Assembly (NCBI GenBank): GCA_964443745.1
Contig: CAYUEN010000005.1
Span: forward strand, 1 to 64,000
Reading direction: 5' to 3'
Length of the DNA stretch: 64,000 bases
Origin: CAYUEN01 sp964443745
Lineage (GTDB): Bacteria; Campylobacterota; Campylobacteria; Campylobacterales; QNZT01
Below, in pieces: positions 33,063 through 41,907 of this stretch; the stretch's first letter is position 1; each line of letters begins with the position of its first letter. Under the pieces are notes generated by a model. That model saw only the letters and a program-made list of their open reading frames with translations, made no database searches and was not told the origin of the DNA. The translations under genes and the position numbers were made by a program.

Positions 33063-33781
33063 TTCTCATCCTCGTTGATTCGTTTTAATACCTCTTCATA
33101 GGCGAGTTTGACACTACCCAAATCTTCTCTGAAACGGTCTTTGTCCAACTTCTCCCTCGTATCCATATCCCAAAATCTACAGCTGTCCGGACTGATTTCA
33201 TCCGAAAGGAGGATCTCTCCGTCGCTGTCGATACCGAATTCGACTTTGAAATCGACCAGTTCCAGACGTCGCTTCGCGAAAAAAGGCTTCAAAATGGCGT
33301 TGATTTCTCTTCCCAATTCGCGAAGTCGTTCCAGTTGTTCTCTGTTTTTCACCAGATCGAGGATCATACAGTGATCGTCGTTGATCAAAGGATCTCCCAA
33401 GTCATCGTTTTTGTAATAAAATTCTATTATGGTAAAAGGCAGCACCCTCCCCTCTTCGATCCCCAATCTTTTGGTAAGTGAACCGGTGGCGATATTCCTG
33501 GCGACCACCTCTATCGGGATGATCTTAACTTTTTTGACCAGTTGGTGGTTCGCATCCAACTGTTCTACAAGGTGGGTCTTGATACCCGACTCTTCGAGCA
33601 GCTTGAAGAGTCGGGCACTGATTTGGGCATTCAAAGCTCCCTTCCCCGCTTCGCTTCCCCTCTTCTCGGCATTGAAGGCGGTCAAGTCGTCTTTGAATTC
33701 TGCGATTAACAGGTCCGGATCTTCGGTAGCGTAGAGTCTTTTGGCTTTCCCTTCATAAAGCAACTCGCGTTTTTGCATCAC
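33059..33781 (-). CDS. purC: SAICAR synthetase
   Basis: 240 aa (239 if the second of two ATGs is used). It joins aspartate to CAIR with ATP. LYEGKAKRLYATED at the N-terminus, NIATGSLTKRLGIEEG and LVDFKVEFGIDSDGEILLSDEISPDSCRFWD are family signatures. Overlaps ctpA by 4 bases. Confidence 0.98.
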   Translation of the reverse strand: MMQKRELLYEGKAKRLYATEDPDLLIAEFKDDLTAFNAEKRGSEAGKGALNAQISARLFKLLEESGIKTHLVEQLDANHQLVKKVKIIPIEVVARNIATGSLTKRLGIEEGRVLPFTIIEFYYKNDDLGDPLINDDHCMILDLVKNREQLERLRELGREINAILKPFFAKRRLELVDFKVEFGIDSDGEILLSDEISPDSCRFWDMDTREKLDKDRFREDLGSVKLAYEEVLKRINEDEK

Positions 33782-35112
33782 TTCTCCTTCCCGTTTTGGG
33801 TGATCGTCAACACTTTGAGTGCGTCGATGGCGGTTTTGAGTTGAATATCTTTGAGGATGTCCTCTTCCAACAAAACCTTCTTACGGCTTTTCTTCTCCTT
33901 TTTCTTTTTGGGTTTTTTCCCATCTACCTTCTCGAGTTCCTCTTTCAGATGTTTTTTCAGATCCTTCTCTTTGAGTGCGAATTCATCTTTCTCGACGGGA
34001 ACCTCACCGGGATAGACTTCGATATCGGGAGTCACCCCTTTTGCCTGGATGGTTCGACCACTGGGAAGATAGTATCTGGCGACGGTCAGTCTAAGACCCT
34101 CTCCGTCTCCAAGAGGAAGAATCACTTGAACACTTCCTTTACCGAAACTTTTCTGGCCTACAAGTATCGCACGCCGGTGATCTTGTAAAGCGCCACTGAC
34201 GATTTCGCTGGCACTCGCACTTCCCGCATTGATCAAAACCACCAATGGAACGTTTTTGAAAGTACCGGGAACCGTTGCCTTGTAGATCTGATTCTCGCTC
34301 TTGAGTCTTCCCTTTTGCGAAACGATGACACCTTTTTCCACAAAAAGATCGACCAACCCGACAGCCTGGCTCAACAAACCGCCAGGGTTGTTCCGTAGAT
34401 CGAGAATGATACCTTTCATGCCCGTTTTGTTCGCCTCGAGAGCCTTTTTTACGTCTTTGGTCACCTTTTTGTCGAAACTCGTGACCCTGATATAGAGAAA
34501 GCCCGTCTCATCGATTTTTTTGGTATAGACCGAATCGACTTTGATGATTGCTCTGGTTATTTTGACGATGAGCGGCTTTGGCTCTTTCTTGCGAACGATC
34601 GTCAGGGTAATATCGGTGCCCGGTTTGCCGCGCATCAATCCGACCGCCTCGTCGATCGTCATATTGAGTGTCGCCTTGTCGTCTATCTTGAGGATGATAT
34701 CTCCCGCTTTCAGGCCGGCTTTGTCCGCTGGGGTTCCTTCGATCGGAGAGATGACGGTCAACGCACCATCCCGCATACCCACCGTGATACCGAGTCCACC
34801 AAATTCCCCTTCTGTCTGGACTTTCAGATCTTTGAACTCCTTTTTCGTCATGAAAGAGGAGTGTGCATCGAGATTGGCCAGAAGCCCTTCGAGCGATTTG
34901 TTGACGATATCGGTGATATTCGTCTCATCGACGTAATACTGCTCGATTGTCTGTACCACTTTGGTATATTTGGCAAGCGCCTTGAGTCGATCCTGTGAAA
35001 TGGTCTGGTTGGGAAGTTTACTGTTTTTCGCCCATGCCGACGAAGTGACGAAGAGGCTCGTGGTAATCAGTGTCGTAACGAATCCCAACACGATATATCG
35101 CATTTTTTTCAT
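33778..35112 (-). CDS. ctpA: Carboxyl-terminal processing protease (S41)
   Basis: 444 aa, periplasmic. Signal peptide (YIVLGFVTTLITTSLFVTSSA). PDZ domain (~95-185: GLGITVGMRDGALTVISPIEG), then the protease core with Ser in GSASASEIVSGAL and Lys in GQKSFGKGSVQ. A Lys-rich stretch (DGKKPKKKKEKKSRKKV) near residue 405 is unusual. It cuts C-terminal tails of exported proteins. ATG 35112 was chosen because GGAG lies upstream and the signal peptide is then normal. It heads the operon ctpA-purC-purS-purQ-SH3-plsC. Confidence 0.95.
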   Translation of the reverse strand: MKKMRYIVLGFVTTLITTSLFVTSSAWAKNSKLPNQTISQDRLKALAKYTKVVQTIEQYYVDETNITDIVNKSLEGLLANLDAHSSFMTKKEFKDLKVQTEGEFGGLGITVGMRDGALTVISPIEGTPADKAGLKAGDIILKIDDKATLNMTIDEAVGLMRGKPGTDITLTIVRKKEPKPLIVKITRAIIKVDSVYTKKIDETGFLYIRVTSFDKKVTKDVKKALEANKTGMKGIILDLRNNPGGLLSQAVGLVDLFVEKGVIVSQKGRLKSENQIYKATVPGTFKNVPLVVLINAGSASASEIVSGALQDHRRAILVGQKSFGKGSVQVILPLGDGEGLRLTVARYYLPSGRTIQAKGVTPDIEVYPGEVPVEKDEFALKEKDLKKHLKEELEKVDGKKPKKKKEKKSRKKVLLEEDILKDIQLKTAIDALKVLTITQNGKEK

Positions 35113-35126
35113 ATGGCTTACGCTCC

Positions 35127-35132
35127 AGTATA
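35127..35132 (-). promoter_or_regulatory. Candidate -10 box (TATACT) of the ctpA-pur operon
   Basis: TATACT on the minus strand 14 bases before the ctpA ATG, giving a very short leader that includes GGAG. Confidence 0.45.
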
Positions 35133-35165
35133 ATAGTTTCACTCTATCTTAATCTATTTTTTCTG

Positions 35166-35185
35166 AAAAAGAGTTGCGGACTCTT
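35166..35185 (-). terminator. Intrinsic terminator of glyS
   Basis: On the minus strand AAGAGT pairs with ACTCTT around CCGCA, followed by TTT-C, directly at the glyS stop and upstream of the ctpA promoter. Confidence 0.6.
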
Positions 35186-37208
35186 ATCCCGTGATCTCCT
35201 TGATATCGGCGATTTGCCTGAACGCTTCGTAGATTTGACCGATTAGATGTTTGCGGTTATGCATAATGGCGGGATCTTTTGCATTGACGAGAACTTCATC
35301 GAAAAATCTGTCTATCTCCTCCTTGAGTCCAAAGAGAGCCTGCAGACGACTCGCATAATCGGGATAGTGTGAATTGTTGACGGTGTTGAAACGTTTGTAG
35401 AGCACTGCCTCGGCCTCTTTTTCGAACAGAGCAGGATCCACGCTCAAGCGCTCGCCCGGTTCCAGATCTTTGATGATGTTGGCGACCCTTTTGAAAGTGG
35501 TGTGTAGCATTTTGAAACGGTCGGTAGAGACAATCTCATCCAGAGCCGTGATCTTTTTGTAAATCTCGAGAATGTCGCGTTCGCCACAGGAGAGAACCGC
35601 CTGTATGACGGATGGGTTCACCTGGAAATATTGCATCAGACGTTCGATGAAGAAATTTTCGATCAAAGAGAGATCCAAATTGGCGTAATGGGCGGATAGA
35701 GCCTGAATATCTTTTTTCAGGTCGAATGGAAATTCCCGATCCAATACGATTTTGATGACACCAAGGGCCGCACGCCGCATTGCGAAGGGGTCTTTGGTGC
35801 CCGTGGGGATTTTTCCGATTTCAAAGAGCGAGAGAATCGTATCGAGTTTTCCACTCATAGCGACCAGGGCACTCATGTCGTTGGAAGGAAGGGGGCTCTC
35901 CTCTCCATCGGGCAGATACTGCTCTTTCAATGCGATGGCGAGTTGTTCGTCTTCTCCGGACGCTTTGGCATAATAATACCCCATAATCCCCTGCAATTCG
36001 GGGAACTCGTACACCATGTCGGTCAACAGATCCGCTTTGGAAAGCATAACGGCCCGCTCCAGCAACTTAAAATCGTAGGCTTCGAGCCGATCTCCATACC
36101 GTTGGTAGAGATAGTGTGCGATCCGTTTCTCTCTGAGCTCTTTTTCGTAAATCGAACCTAGATCCTCCATATAGACGACCTCTTTGAGCCCCTCTGGATC
36201 GAGCCCTTTTTTCAGATCGTTTTCATAAAAGAAAAGAGCGTCGCTCAATCTCGCTTTGAGGACTTTTTGATTGCCTGTGACGATCTGGCCGAAATCATCC
36301 GTAATCGCATTGGAGACGACAACGAAGCGGTTGACCACCGTTTCGGATTCGAAAAGAGGAAAATAGCGCTGATGCTCCTTCATGGAGGTGATGATCACTT
36401 CGGGAGGAAGTCTCAAAAAGCGGGAATCGAAACTTCCACTCAACGCGGTAGGCATCTCTGTAATCGCCACGACTTCTTCGATCAGCGCCTCATCCCGATC
36501 GATACGGTATCCCTCCTTTTCGATCTGTTCGAATTGCTCGAAAATTCGATTCTTTCTCTCGGATTGGTCGAGTATCACACCCGATTTGGCCAATTTTTCG
36601 AAATAGTCGGCCGGAGTTTTGTAGGGGATGGGATCGTATGAGAGGGCACGGTGGCCGTAGGTGAGGGCTTGCGAATCCACACCATAACATCTCATAGGGA
36701 TCTCCTCCTCCCCCAACATCACTCCAATCCAGCGGATGGGGCGGATGAAACTCTGTTCCAGATTCCCCCACCGCATCGTTTTGCCGAAATTGAGTCCATG
36801 AAGAAAGGTTTCGATCAATCGAGGAAGCAACGCTTTTGCGGAACTCCCTTTTCGAATACGTCGATGATGGAGTACCTCTTTGCCGTTTTTTACGGCACGT
36901 CCGAGCTCTTGGACCGAAACACCGCATTTTCTGGCGAATCCAAGAGCCGCGGGAGTGGGCTCTCCATCCTTGAACGCGATCTCTACGGGCGCACCGTAGA
37001 GCTCTTCGGTGATATCGGGCTGACTGGTTGAGAAAACAGGATGCCAGAGCACGAGCCTTCTGGGGGTGTAGTAGAAGTGAAACGGCGTATTCAACATCTG
37101 CTTTTCGAGAATCTCTTCCCATTTTCGGGGTATGTTCGGAAGCTCTTTGAGAAAAGGGATGGCGGGAAGTTCTTCGACGCCGATTTCGATCAGAAGGGGT
37201 TGTGTCAT
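35184..37208 (-). CDS. glyS: Glycyl-tRNA synthetase beta subunit
   Basis: 674 aa. The beta subunit binds tRNA-Gly in the alpha2beta2 enzyme. MTQPLLIEIGVEELPA at the start is the signature; GWGNLEQSFIRPIRWIGVML-type text (MRWGNLEQSFIRPIRWIG), an HD-like core (VAISGKLDTILSLF-type, here LVAMSGKLDTILSLF; FAMRRAALGVIKI) and the C-terminal anticodon domain (VMVNAKDPAIM-type VLVNAKDPAIMHNR) follow. Start 37208 preferred over TTG 37247 by family match. glyQ is not in the window. Confidence 0.97.
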   Translation of the reverse strand: MTQPLLIEIGVEELPAIPFLKELPNIPRKWEEILEKQMLNTPFHFYYTPRRLVLWHPVFSTSQPDITEELYGAPVEIAFKDGEPTPAALGFARKCGVSVQELGRAVKNGKEVLHHRRIRKGSSAKALLPRLIETFLHGLNFGKTMRWGNLEQSFIRPIRWIGVMLGEEEIPMRCYGVDSQALTYGHRALSYDPIPYKTPADYFEKLAKSGVILDQSERKNRIFEQFEQIEKEGYRIDRDEALIEEVVAITEMPTALSGSFDSRFLRLPPEVIITSMKEHQRYFPLFESETVVNRFVVVSNAITDDFGQIVTGNQKVLKARLSDALFFYENDLKKGLDPEGLKEVVYMEDLGSIYEKELREKRIAHYLYQRYGDRLEAYDFKLLERAVMLSKADLLTDMVYEFPELQGIMGYYYAKASGEDEQLAIALKEQYLPDGEESPLPSNDMSALVAMSGKLDTILSLFEIGKIPTGTKDPFAMRRAALGVIKIVLDREFPFDLKKDIQALSAHYANLDLSLIENFFIERLMQYFQVNPSVIQAVLSCGERDILEIYKKITALDEIVSTDRFKMLHTTFKRVANIIKDLEPGERLSVDPALFEKEAEAVLYKRFNTVNNSHYPDYASRLQALFGLKEEIDRFFDEVLVNAKDPAIMHNRKHLIGQIYEAFRQIADIKEITG

Positions 37209-37237
37209 AGATGTAAACCTTGTTACAGTTTTGCGGG

Positions 37238-37243
37238 ATTGTA
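37238..37243 (-). promoter_or_regulatory. Candidate -10 box (TACAAT) for glyS
   Basis: TACAAT on the minus strand, 29 bases before the ATG; AAGG lies between. Confidence 0.45.
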
Positions 37244-37266
37244 GCAAAGAAGATGTAAAAGTTGGT

Positions 37267-37392
37267 TTACTCGTCCTTTTTGTCGCGACGGTCGCGCTCT
37301 TTCGCCTGCGATTGCAGCATGAAGCCTCTGACCATGAAAACCATGAAAAGAACGAAGAGCGTCGTCATGAAAATATCGAAAAACGTCTGCAT
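37267..37392 (-). CDS. 41-aa single-helix membrane micro-protein
   Basis: MQTFFDIFMTTLFVLFMVFM, then VRGFMLQSQAKERDRRDKKD and E. One hydrophobic helix (residues ~4-24) is followed by a strongly charged tail, the look of a real small inner-membrane protein with its C-terminus in the cytoplasm. Evidence that it is translated: AGGAGG lies 5 bases before the ATG, and the ATG overlaps the stop of the upstream 447-aa gene (TGATG). Function unknown; it is likely a partner of that gene. Confidence 0.72.
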   Translation of the reverse strand: MQTFFDIFMTTLFVLFMVFMVRGFMLQSQAKERDRRDKKDE

Positions 37393-38735
37393 CACCCCTC
37401 CTGATCGAAGAGGAGATCGAAAGCGGATTTTCTCTCGATTTCACGCAAAGAGATACTGAAATTGTTGATACGTTTGCCGACTATGGAAGAGGCGAACCTG
37501 GGAAGGACATTCAACAGACAAAAGCTGATGATACCCCTCTCCCTGTCAATGAAGATCGTATCGAATTCACGCACGATCTTTTTGAGATTGTACTCCTTGA
37601 TATCGATTTCGGCATCGTAACGGTATCGCAGAAGTGAAAAGAAGATCTGTCTTCGCATCAGGTCCTGGATCCTTCTCTCGAACGCCTCTTCGTCGTCGTA
37701 GAGGAGTTTCTCTTCGTTTTCCAGATCCAGTATTCTTTGGGAGTAGAAATTGGTATGGAGATTCTTTTCCATGGAAAGAATGTAATCTTCAAGCAAAAAA
37801 TCGAGTTTGAGGACCTTGTCCACGCCACGCATATGCTCCTGGAGCAAATCTTTCTGGCGAATGTAGCTCTTCGAACTGATATAGAAGAACTTCAGATGCA
37901 GATGGCGGGTTTTGATATAGTCCAAAATTTCGTTTTTGAGAGAATCGTCCTCTCTGTTGTAGATGAGAATATCCATCTCTTCGAGCATCTGCATATCGCC
38001 CTCTTCGATTTGTTCCAGAGTGTAAAATTCGATATCGTCGACATCTCTGAAAAGATAGTAATTCAACTTTTTGACATCTTCGTTGTCACTGACCAGCATC
38101 ATCTGGATCGGTTTTAGCTTGTGCGACTCTTTTGAAAGAAGGGAGAGTTCGACCAGCGTTTCATCCGAGATTTCCTGGATCGTATGGGGGGATTGAAGCG
38201 TTTCGGCCTGTGTCATATTGCTATCCTTTCTGGTTTCGAATAGGGAGTTTAATGTCAAAGTCTGGGAAAACTTTTGTAACTCCTTCTGTAGAATCCGTAC
38301 GGAATCTCCATAGCTTCCGTAGATGAAAATCACTTTTTTTCGGTATCGCTCGAGCAATATCGCGATCTCATCGAAAAAACGCCTTATCTCTTCTGGATCG
38401 TCGCAATCGAGGTAGTAGTCGATTCTGTCGAAATAGAGAAAAGTCCCCTCGAAACTGCGCAATATCTCTTCGAGCGCCGGTATGATCTTCGATCTTGAAT
38501 CCTTGAAAGAGCGTTTGAGAAAAAAGAAGCGTATCTTTTCAACAAGCGGAGCGAAATGGGGCAACGTCATCTTCAGATGCACCAATTCACTCTTTACGAG
38601 CAGGTAGTTTTGTGACGAGAGAAACAGGATCTCTTCCCTGGGCTCTTTCAGCAACAGGAGAGCAAGCAGAGAGAGACTGCATCGATCCTGACAATTGAGG
38701 GATAGTATGCTCTTGTCCGTATCTATCGACTGCAC
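37392..38735 (-). CDS. Orphan cytoplasmic protein with possible RecA-like, receiver-like and C-terminal domains
   Basis: 447 aa, no signal or membrane segment, unrecognised. Residues ~1-160 read like an ATPase-fold domain without a P-loop (LLALLLLKEPREEILFLSSQ; EGTFLYFDRIDYYLD; KVIFIYGSYGDS). Residues ~205-320 resemble a degenerate response-regulator receiver (MMLVSDNEDVKKLNYYLF, EMDILIYNREDDSLKNEI, KFFYISSKSYIRQKDLL, DKVLKLDFLLEDYI). The tail (~365-447) has an alpha/beta unit (FDTIFIDRERGIISFCLLNV). The order recalls BcsE-type c-di-GMP proteins, but no binding motif is visible. Paired with the micro-protein above. Confidence 0.55.
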   Translation of the reverse strand: MQSIDTDKSILSLNCQDRCSLSLLALLLLKEPREEILFLSSQNYLLVKSELVHLKMTLPHFAPLVEKIRFFFLKRSFKDSRSKIIPALEEILRSFEGTFLYFDRIDYYLDCDDPEEIRRFFDEIAILLERYRKKVIFIYGSYGDSVRILQKELQKFSQTLTLNSLFETRKDSNMTQAETLQSPHTIQEISDETLVELSLLSKESHKLKPIQMMLVSDNEDVKKLNYYLFRDVDDIEFYTLEQIEEGDMQMLEEMDILIYNREDDSLKNEILDYIKTRHLHLKFFYISSKSYIRQKDLLQEHMRGVDKVLKLDFLLEDYILSMEKNLHTNFYSQRILDLENEEKLLYDDEEAFERRIQDLMRRQIFFSLLRYRYDAEIDIKEYNLKKIVREFDTIFIDRERGIISFCLLNVLPRFASSIVGKRINNFSISLREIERKSAFDLLFDQEG

Positions 38736-38823
38736 GATGAATCCTCTGTTTTTCTCTATGGTGTTAGATCGGCCAAAAGGCTAGATAGTTTAACGAAATG
38801 GGGAAAAAATATAAGTGTTGATC

Positions 38824-39588
38824 TCAATCTCTGTAAAGGGTGAAAATTTTACTGTTTTCATCGTCGATACGAAGAAGGTTGATGAAATCACGCTTGTAGA
38901 TTCCGCTGTCCAAGCCGATTTTGTCACTTTTGACAAAAGGGGTCGCAAAAGGAGTATGGCCGAAGATCACCGTATACTCAAGCGCCTTGTCGCTGAAGAG
39001 AAATTTGTCACGAATCCAGTAGATGTGCTCTTCTCTCTCCTGGATTTTCATCTCCGAAATATCGGGATCTATTCCCGCATGGACGAAGAGATATCTATTC
39101 TTCTGGTCCAGATAGTAGGGAAGAAGCGATTTCAGAAATGCTTCAAATTCCAGATAGAAATCGGGTTCTCGTTGAAAAATATAGGTGAGCGTTTCGACAC
39201 TCTGCCTGAAGAAGAGGTATTTTTGATAGGGGGTTTTGTCTTTGTGGAGGTAGTAGTCCTCATAAAAGCGCTCATGGTTTCCTTTCAGGAAAAGCATACG
39301 TTTTCCCTCCTGATCGGCCCACTTCTTCAACTTGATCAGGGAGCTGATCACTCGATAGGAGCCCGCATCGGCGAAACTCTTGCCAAACACTCTCCCCGGC
39401 TCCCCTCTATCCATATAATCACCAAGGAAGATGACCGTTCGCGCTTTTTCACTCTTTTTGACGACCTCTTCGACCTTTCGATAAAGACTCCAGTTCCCAT
39501 GAAGATCGGGAACGACGAGATATTTGCACCGCTTTTGCCTCTCATCCTTGGATGTGAAGAGTTTCGTAGGCAAAAAACGGATCTTCAT
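38824..39588 (-). CDS. PPP-type metallophosphatase
   Basis: 254 aa, cytoplasmic. All metal-site motifs are present in order: PDLHGN (~31), FLGDYMDRG (~55), GNHE (~103), VHAGID (~165) and FGHTPF (~205). Such bacterial enzymes remove phosphate from Ser/Thr/Tyr residues or from nucleotides such as Ap4A; the target here cannot be told. Its start overlaps the DUF89 gene stop by 4 bases, so the two are translated together. Confidence 0.88.
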   Translation of the reverse strand: MKIRFLPTKLFTSKDERQKRCKYLVVPDLHGNWSLYRKVEEVVKKSEKARTVIFLGDYMDRGEPGRVFGKSFADAGSYRVISSLIKLKKWADQEGKRMLFLKGNHERFYEDYYLHKDKTPYQKYLFFRQSVETLTYIFQREPDFYLEFEAFLKSLLPYYLDQKNRYLFVHAGIDPDISEMKIQEREEHIYWIRDKFLFSDKALEYTVIFGHTPFATPFVKSDKIGLDSGIYKRDFINLLRIDDENSKIFTLYRD

Positions 39589-40445
39589 CGGAGATTTTTA
39601 CAGATTATGTCACCCACTTCCAAACCGAGTGATTTGGCGACGACGTTGCATTTGACCTTCAACAGAAAGAAGATTCTACGATCTTCACTCTCGTTCAGGC
39701 ACTCGTAGTTTCCCATTCCTTTGGAGAGGATCAAGTCCGCTTCCCGATAGAGTTCTTTCGCCTCTTTGGACATCTGAGATCGTACCAGACCTGGTGTCGA
39801 GACCCCACTGTCCACAACGGTGGCGTAGGTATGAATAGGATCGTTTCGCACATCTTGGTAAGTGATATCGTTGATGATAGGACGGTGTCTGACAAAATAG
39901 AAAAATTCAAGATGGGGAAAAAGTCGACGGAGTGTCTTGATATAGAGCATGTCAAACACGTTTTCACCCGCATTGTCAGCGAGATAGACGACTTTTTGCG
40001 ATACATCGAGCCTGGATGCCAACAATCTCGTATCGTCCACAGCAAACCGAGTATGGAGAATCTTTTCTATTTCGTCGGAGAGATCGAATCGTATTTCCGA
40101 AGCCAGATCGATCACGTTTCCCACAACCGCAATCTTCGTCGCAGTCTCCAGAAGATTCTCCGCGTTTTTAAGATAACGCTCACACAGAGGTAGCAGACTT
40201 TTTGCATGTGCGATCGACCGCTCTTTGACCTCTTTGTAGAGATCCTCTTTGTGTAGAAGCTCGGAGATACGGTGGTACATCGGTGTCGCGTTTTCGGGAG
40301 GCGTTTTGTGCATATCGAACGAAGGTAGGATTTTGGCACTCTCGTCCAAAACCTTTTTGCTAAGTTCCAAAGAGAGGGAGAGCTCTTTGGTGACACGCAA
40401 CGCCTGATTGAAGATACAGGCGATGCAGTCGGGTTCGATATTCAT
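39585..40445 (-). CDS. DUF89 / ARMT1-like damage-control phosphatase
   Basis: 286 aa. An N-terminal helical bundle with EPDCIACIFNQALRV, whose two cysteines are typical of the prokaryotic DUF89 group, then the alpha/beta phosphatase core: AVVGNVIDLASE (~108), YLADNAGENVFDMLYI (~155, with the metal-binding Asp/Asn/Glu) and DLILSKGMGNYECLNE (~235). Members hydrolyse damaged or overflowing sugar and cofactor phosphates. It starts 1 base from the end of the DAHP synthase gene, suggesting shared expression with aromatic synthesis. Confidence 0.85.
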   Translation of the reverse strand: MNIEPDCIACIFNQALRVTKELSLSLELSKKVLDESAKILPSFDMHKTPPENATPMYHRISELLHKEDLYKEVKERSIAHAKSLLPLCERYLKNAENLLETATKIAVVGNVIDLASEIRFDLSDEIEKILHTRFAVDDTRLLASRLDVSQKVVYLADNAGENVFDMLYIKTLRRLFPHLEFFYFVRHRPIINDITYQDVRNDPIHTYATVVDSGVSTPGLVRSQMSKEAKELYREADLILSKGMGNYECLNESEDRRIFFLLKVKCNVVAKSLGLEVGDIICKNLR

Positions 40446-41795
40446 TTACTTCGTGCCGGCAGCTTTGAGTGTATCGGCGATCAGAAAGGCGAGCTCTATC
40501 GCCTGATGGGCATTGAGCCTCGGATCGCAATGGGTATGATATCTGGAAGCGAGCGTCTCTTCGGTGATTTTCTGTCCTCCGCCGATACACTCGGTGACAT
40601 CCTTGCCCGTCATCTCCAGGTGAATACCACCTGCATGCGTACCCTCCGCTTTGTGGATTTCGAAAAAGTTTTTGACCTCTTGTAGAACTTTTTCGAAATC
40701 TCTCGTTTTGTAACTGTTGGATGCCTTGATCGTGTTGCCATGCATGGGATCGCAGCTCCATAGTACTTTCTTCCCTTCCGATTTGACCGCTCTGAGAAGT
40801 TTCGGGAAATGCTCTTTGACGTTTTCGGCTCCCATACGTACGATGACATTGAGTTTTCCCGCTTCGTTTTCGGGATTGAGCCTCTCTATCAGTCTAAGCA
40901 AATCCTCCACATCCATCGTCGGTCCCGCTTTGACACCGACGGGGTTTTTGACTCCCCTGAGAAATTCGACATGAGCGCCATCGACCTGTCGGGTCCGGTC
41001 GCCAATCCAGAGCATATGTGCCGAACAGTCGTACCACTCTCCGGTCAGGCTGTCCTGTCGTGTGAGCGCCTCTTCATAATTGAGCAGCAAGGCTTCATGG
41101 GAGGTGTAAAGAACGGTCTGCTTCAAATTGGGCATATTCTCCGAATTGACCCCACACGCCTCCATAAAGTCGAGTGCCTGTGCGATCTTGTCCGCAAGCT
41201 CCTGATATCTGCGGTTGGATGGTCCTTTCGCGAAGTCGAGGTTCCACTGATGGACTTTGTGCAGATCCGCAAATCCCCCTCTGGCGAAGGCACGGATGAG
41301 ATTCTGCGTAGCGGCGGATTGGTGATAGGCACGGATCATACGTTCCGGATCTGGACGCCTCGCCTCTTCGGAAAATTCGATGGAGTTGATAATGTCTCCC
41401 CGATAACTCGGCAGCGTGACACCGTCGATCGTCTCCGTATCGCTCGATCTGGGTTTGGCGAACTGGCCGGCGATTCTGCCCACTTTGACGACGGGTTTTC
41501 CGCCGGCGAAGGTAAGAATCACCGACATCTGAAGCATCACCTTGAAAAAATCTTTGATATTGTCCGCGTTGAATTCGGCGAAACTCTCCGCACAGTCACC
41601 CCCCTGCAAGAGAAAAGCTTTTCCCTCCGTGACATCGGCGAGCTGTTTTTTCAAACTTCTGACCTCTTCCGCGAAAACGAGCGGAGGAAATTTACTCAAT
41701 CTCTTCTCCACCTCTTTCAACAACTGCTGATCTTCATAGACAGGTTGTTGTTTGATCGGTTTCGTTCGCCAGCTCTGTGGACTCCAGTTTTGCAT
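40446..41795 (-). CDS. 3-deoxy-7-phosphoheptulonate synthase, class II (DAHP synthase)
   Basis: 449 aa, plant/actinobacterial-type AroA-II. It condenses PEP and erythrose 4-phosphate, the first step of aromatic synthesis. WSPQSWRTKPIKQQPVY at the start, LLQGGDCAESF, GRIAGQFAKPRS, HMLWIGDRTRQ, VGVKAGPT and WSCDPMHGNT are signatures; TGKDVTECIGGG near the end. ATG 41795 chosen (AGAAGG 8 bases upstream) over 41801. Two phosphatase genes follow in the same direction. Confidence 0.96.
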   Translation of the reverse strand: MQNWSPQSWRTKPIKQQPVYEDQQLLKEVEKRLSKFPPLVFAEEVRSLKKQLADVTEGKAFLLQGGDCAESFAEFNADNIKDFFKVMLQMSVILTFAGGKPVVKVGRIAGQFAKPRSSDTETIDGVTLPSYRGDIINSIEFSEEARRPDPERMIRAYHQSAATQNLIRAFARGGFADLHKVHQWNLDFAKGPSNRRYQELADKIAQALDFMEACGVNSENMPNLKQTVLYTSHEALLLNYEEALTRQDSLTGEWYDCSAHMLWIGDRTRQVDGAHVEFLRGVKNPVGVKAGPTMDVEDLLRLIERLNPENEAGKLNVIVRMGAENVKEHFPKLLRAVKSEGKKVLWSCDPMHGNTIKASNSYKTRDFEKVLQEVKNFFEIHKAEGTHAGGIHLEMTGKDVTECIGGGQKITEETLASRYHTHCDPRLNAHQAIELAFLIADTLKAAGTK

Positions 41796-41826
41796 ATTCA
41801 TAACCTTCTGAAAAATAAATGGTGAT

Positions 41827-41832
41827 ATTATA
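41827..41832 (-). promoter_or_regulatory. Candidate -10 box (TATAAT) for the DAHP synthase operon
   Basis: TATAAT on the minus strand 31 bases before the ATG. Confidence 0.55.
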
Positions 41833-41866
41833 GTGTGTATTGGTTTTAAAATCAAATAATAAGTGG

Positions 41867-41872
41867 TATAAT
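41867..41872 (+). promoter_or_regulatory. Candidate -10 box (TATAAT) for the 147-aa gene and bpt
   Basis: TATAAT on the plus strand 35 bases before ATG 41908, divergent from the DAHP synthase promoter. Confidence 0.55.
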
Positions 41873-41907
41873 AAATTTGAAACAAACGGAAAGAAGGATA
41901 AAACGGA

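Noticed and set aside
37392..38735. Assignment of the 447-aa protein as BcsE
   Set aside because: The domain order is similar, but no RxxD-type c-di-GMP motif or cellulose genes are present, so the name is not used.
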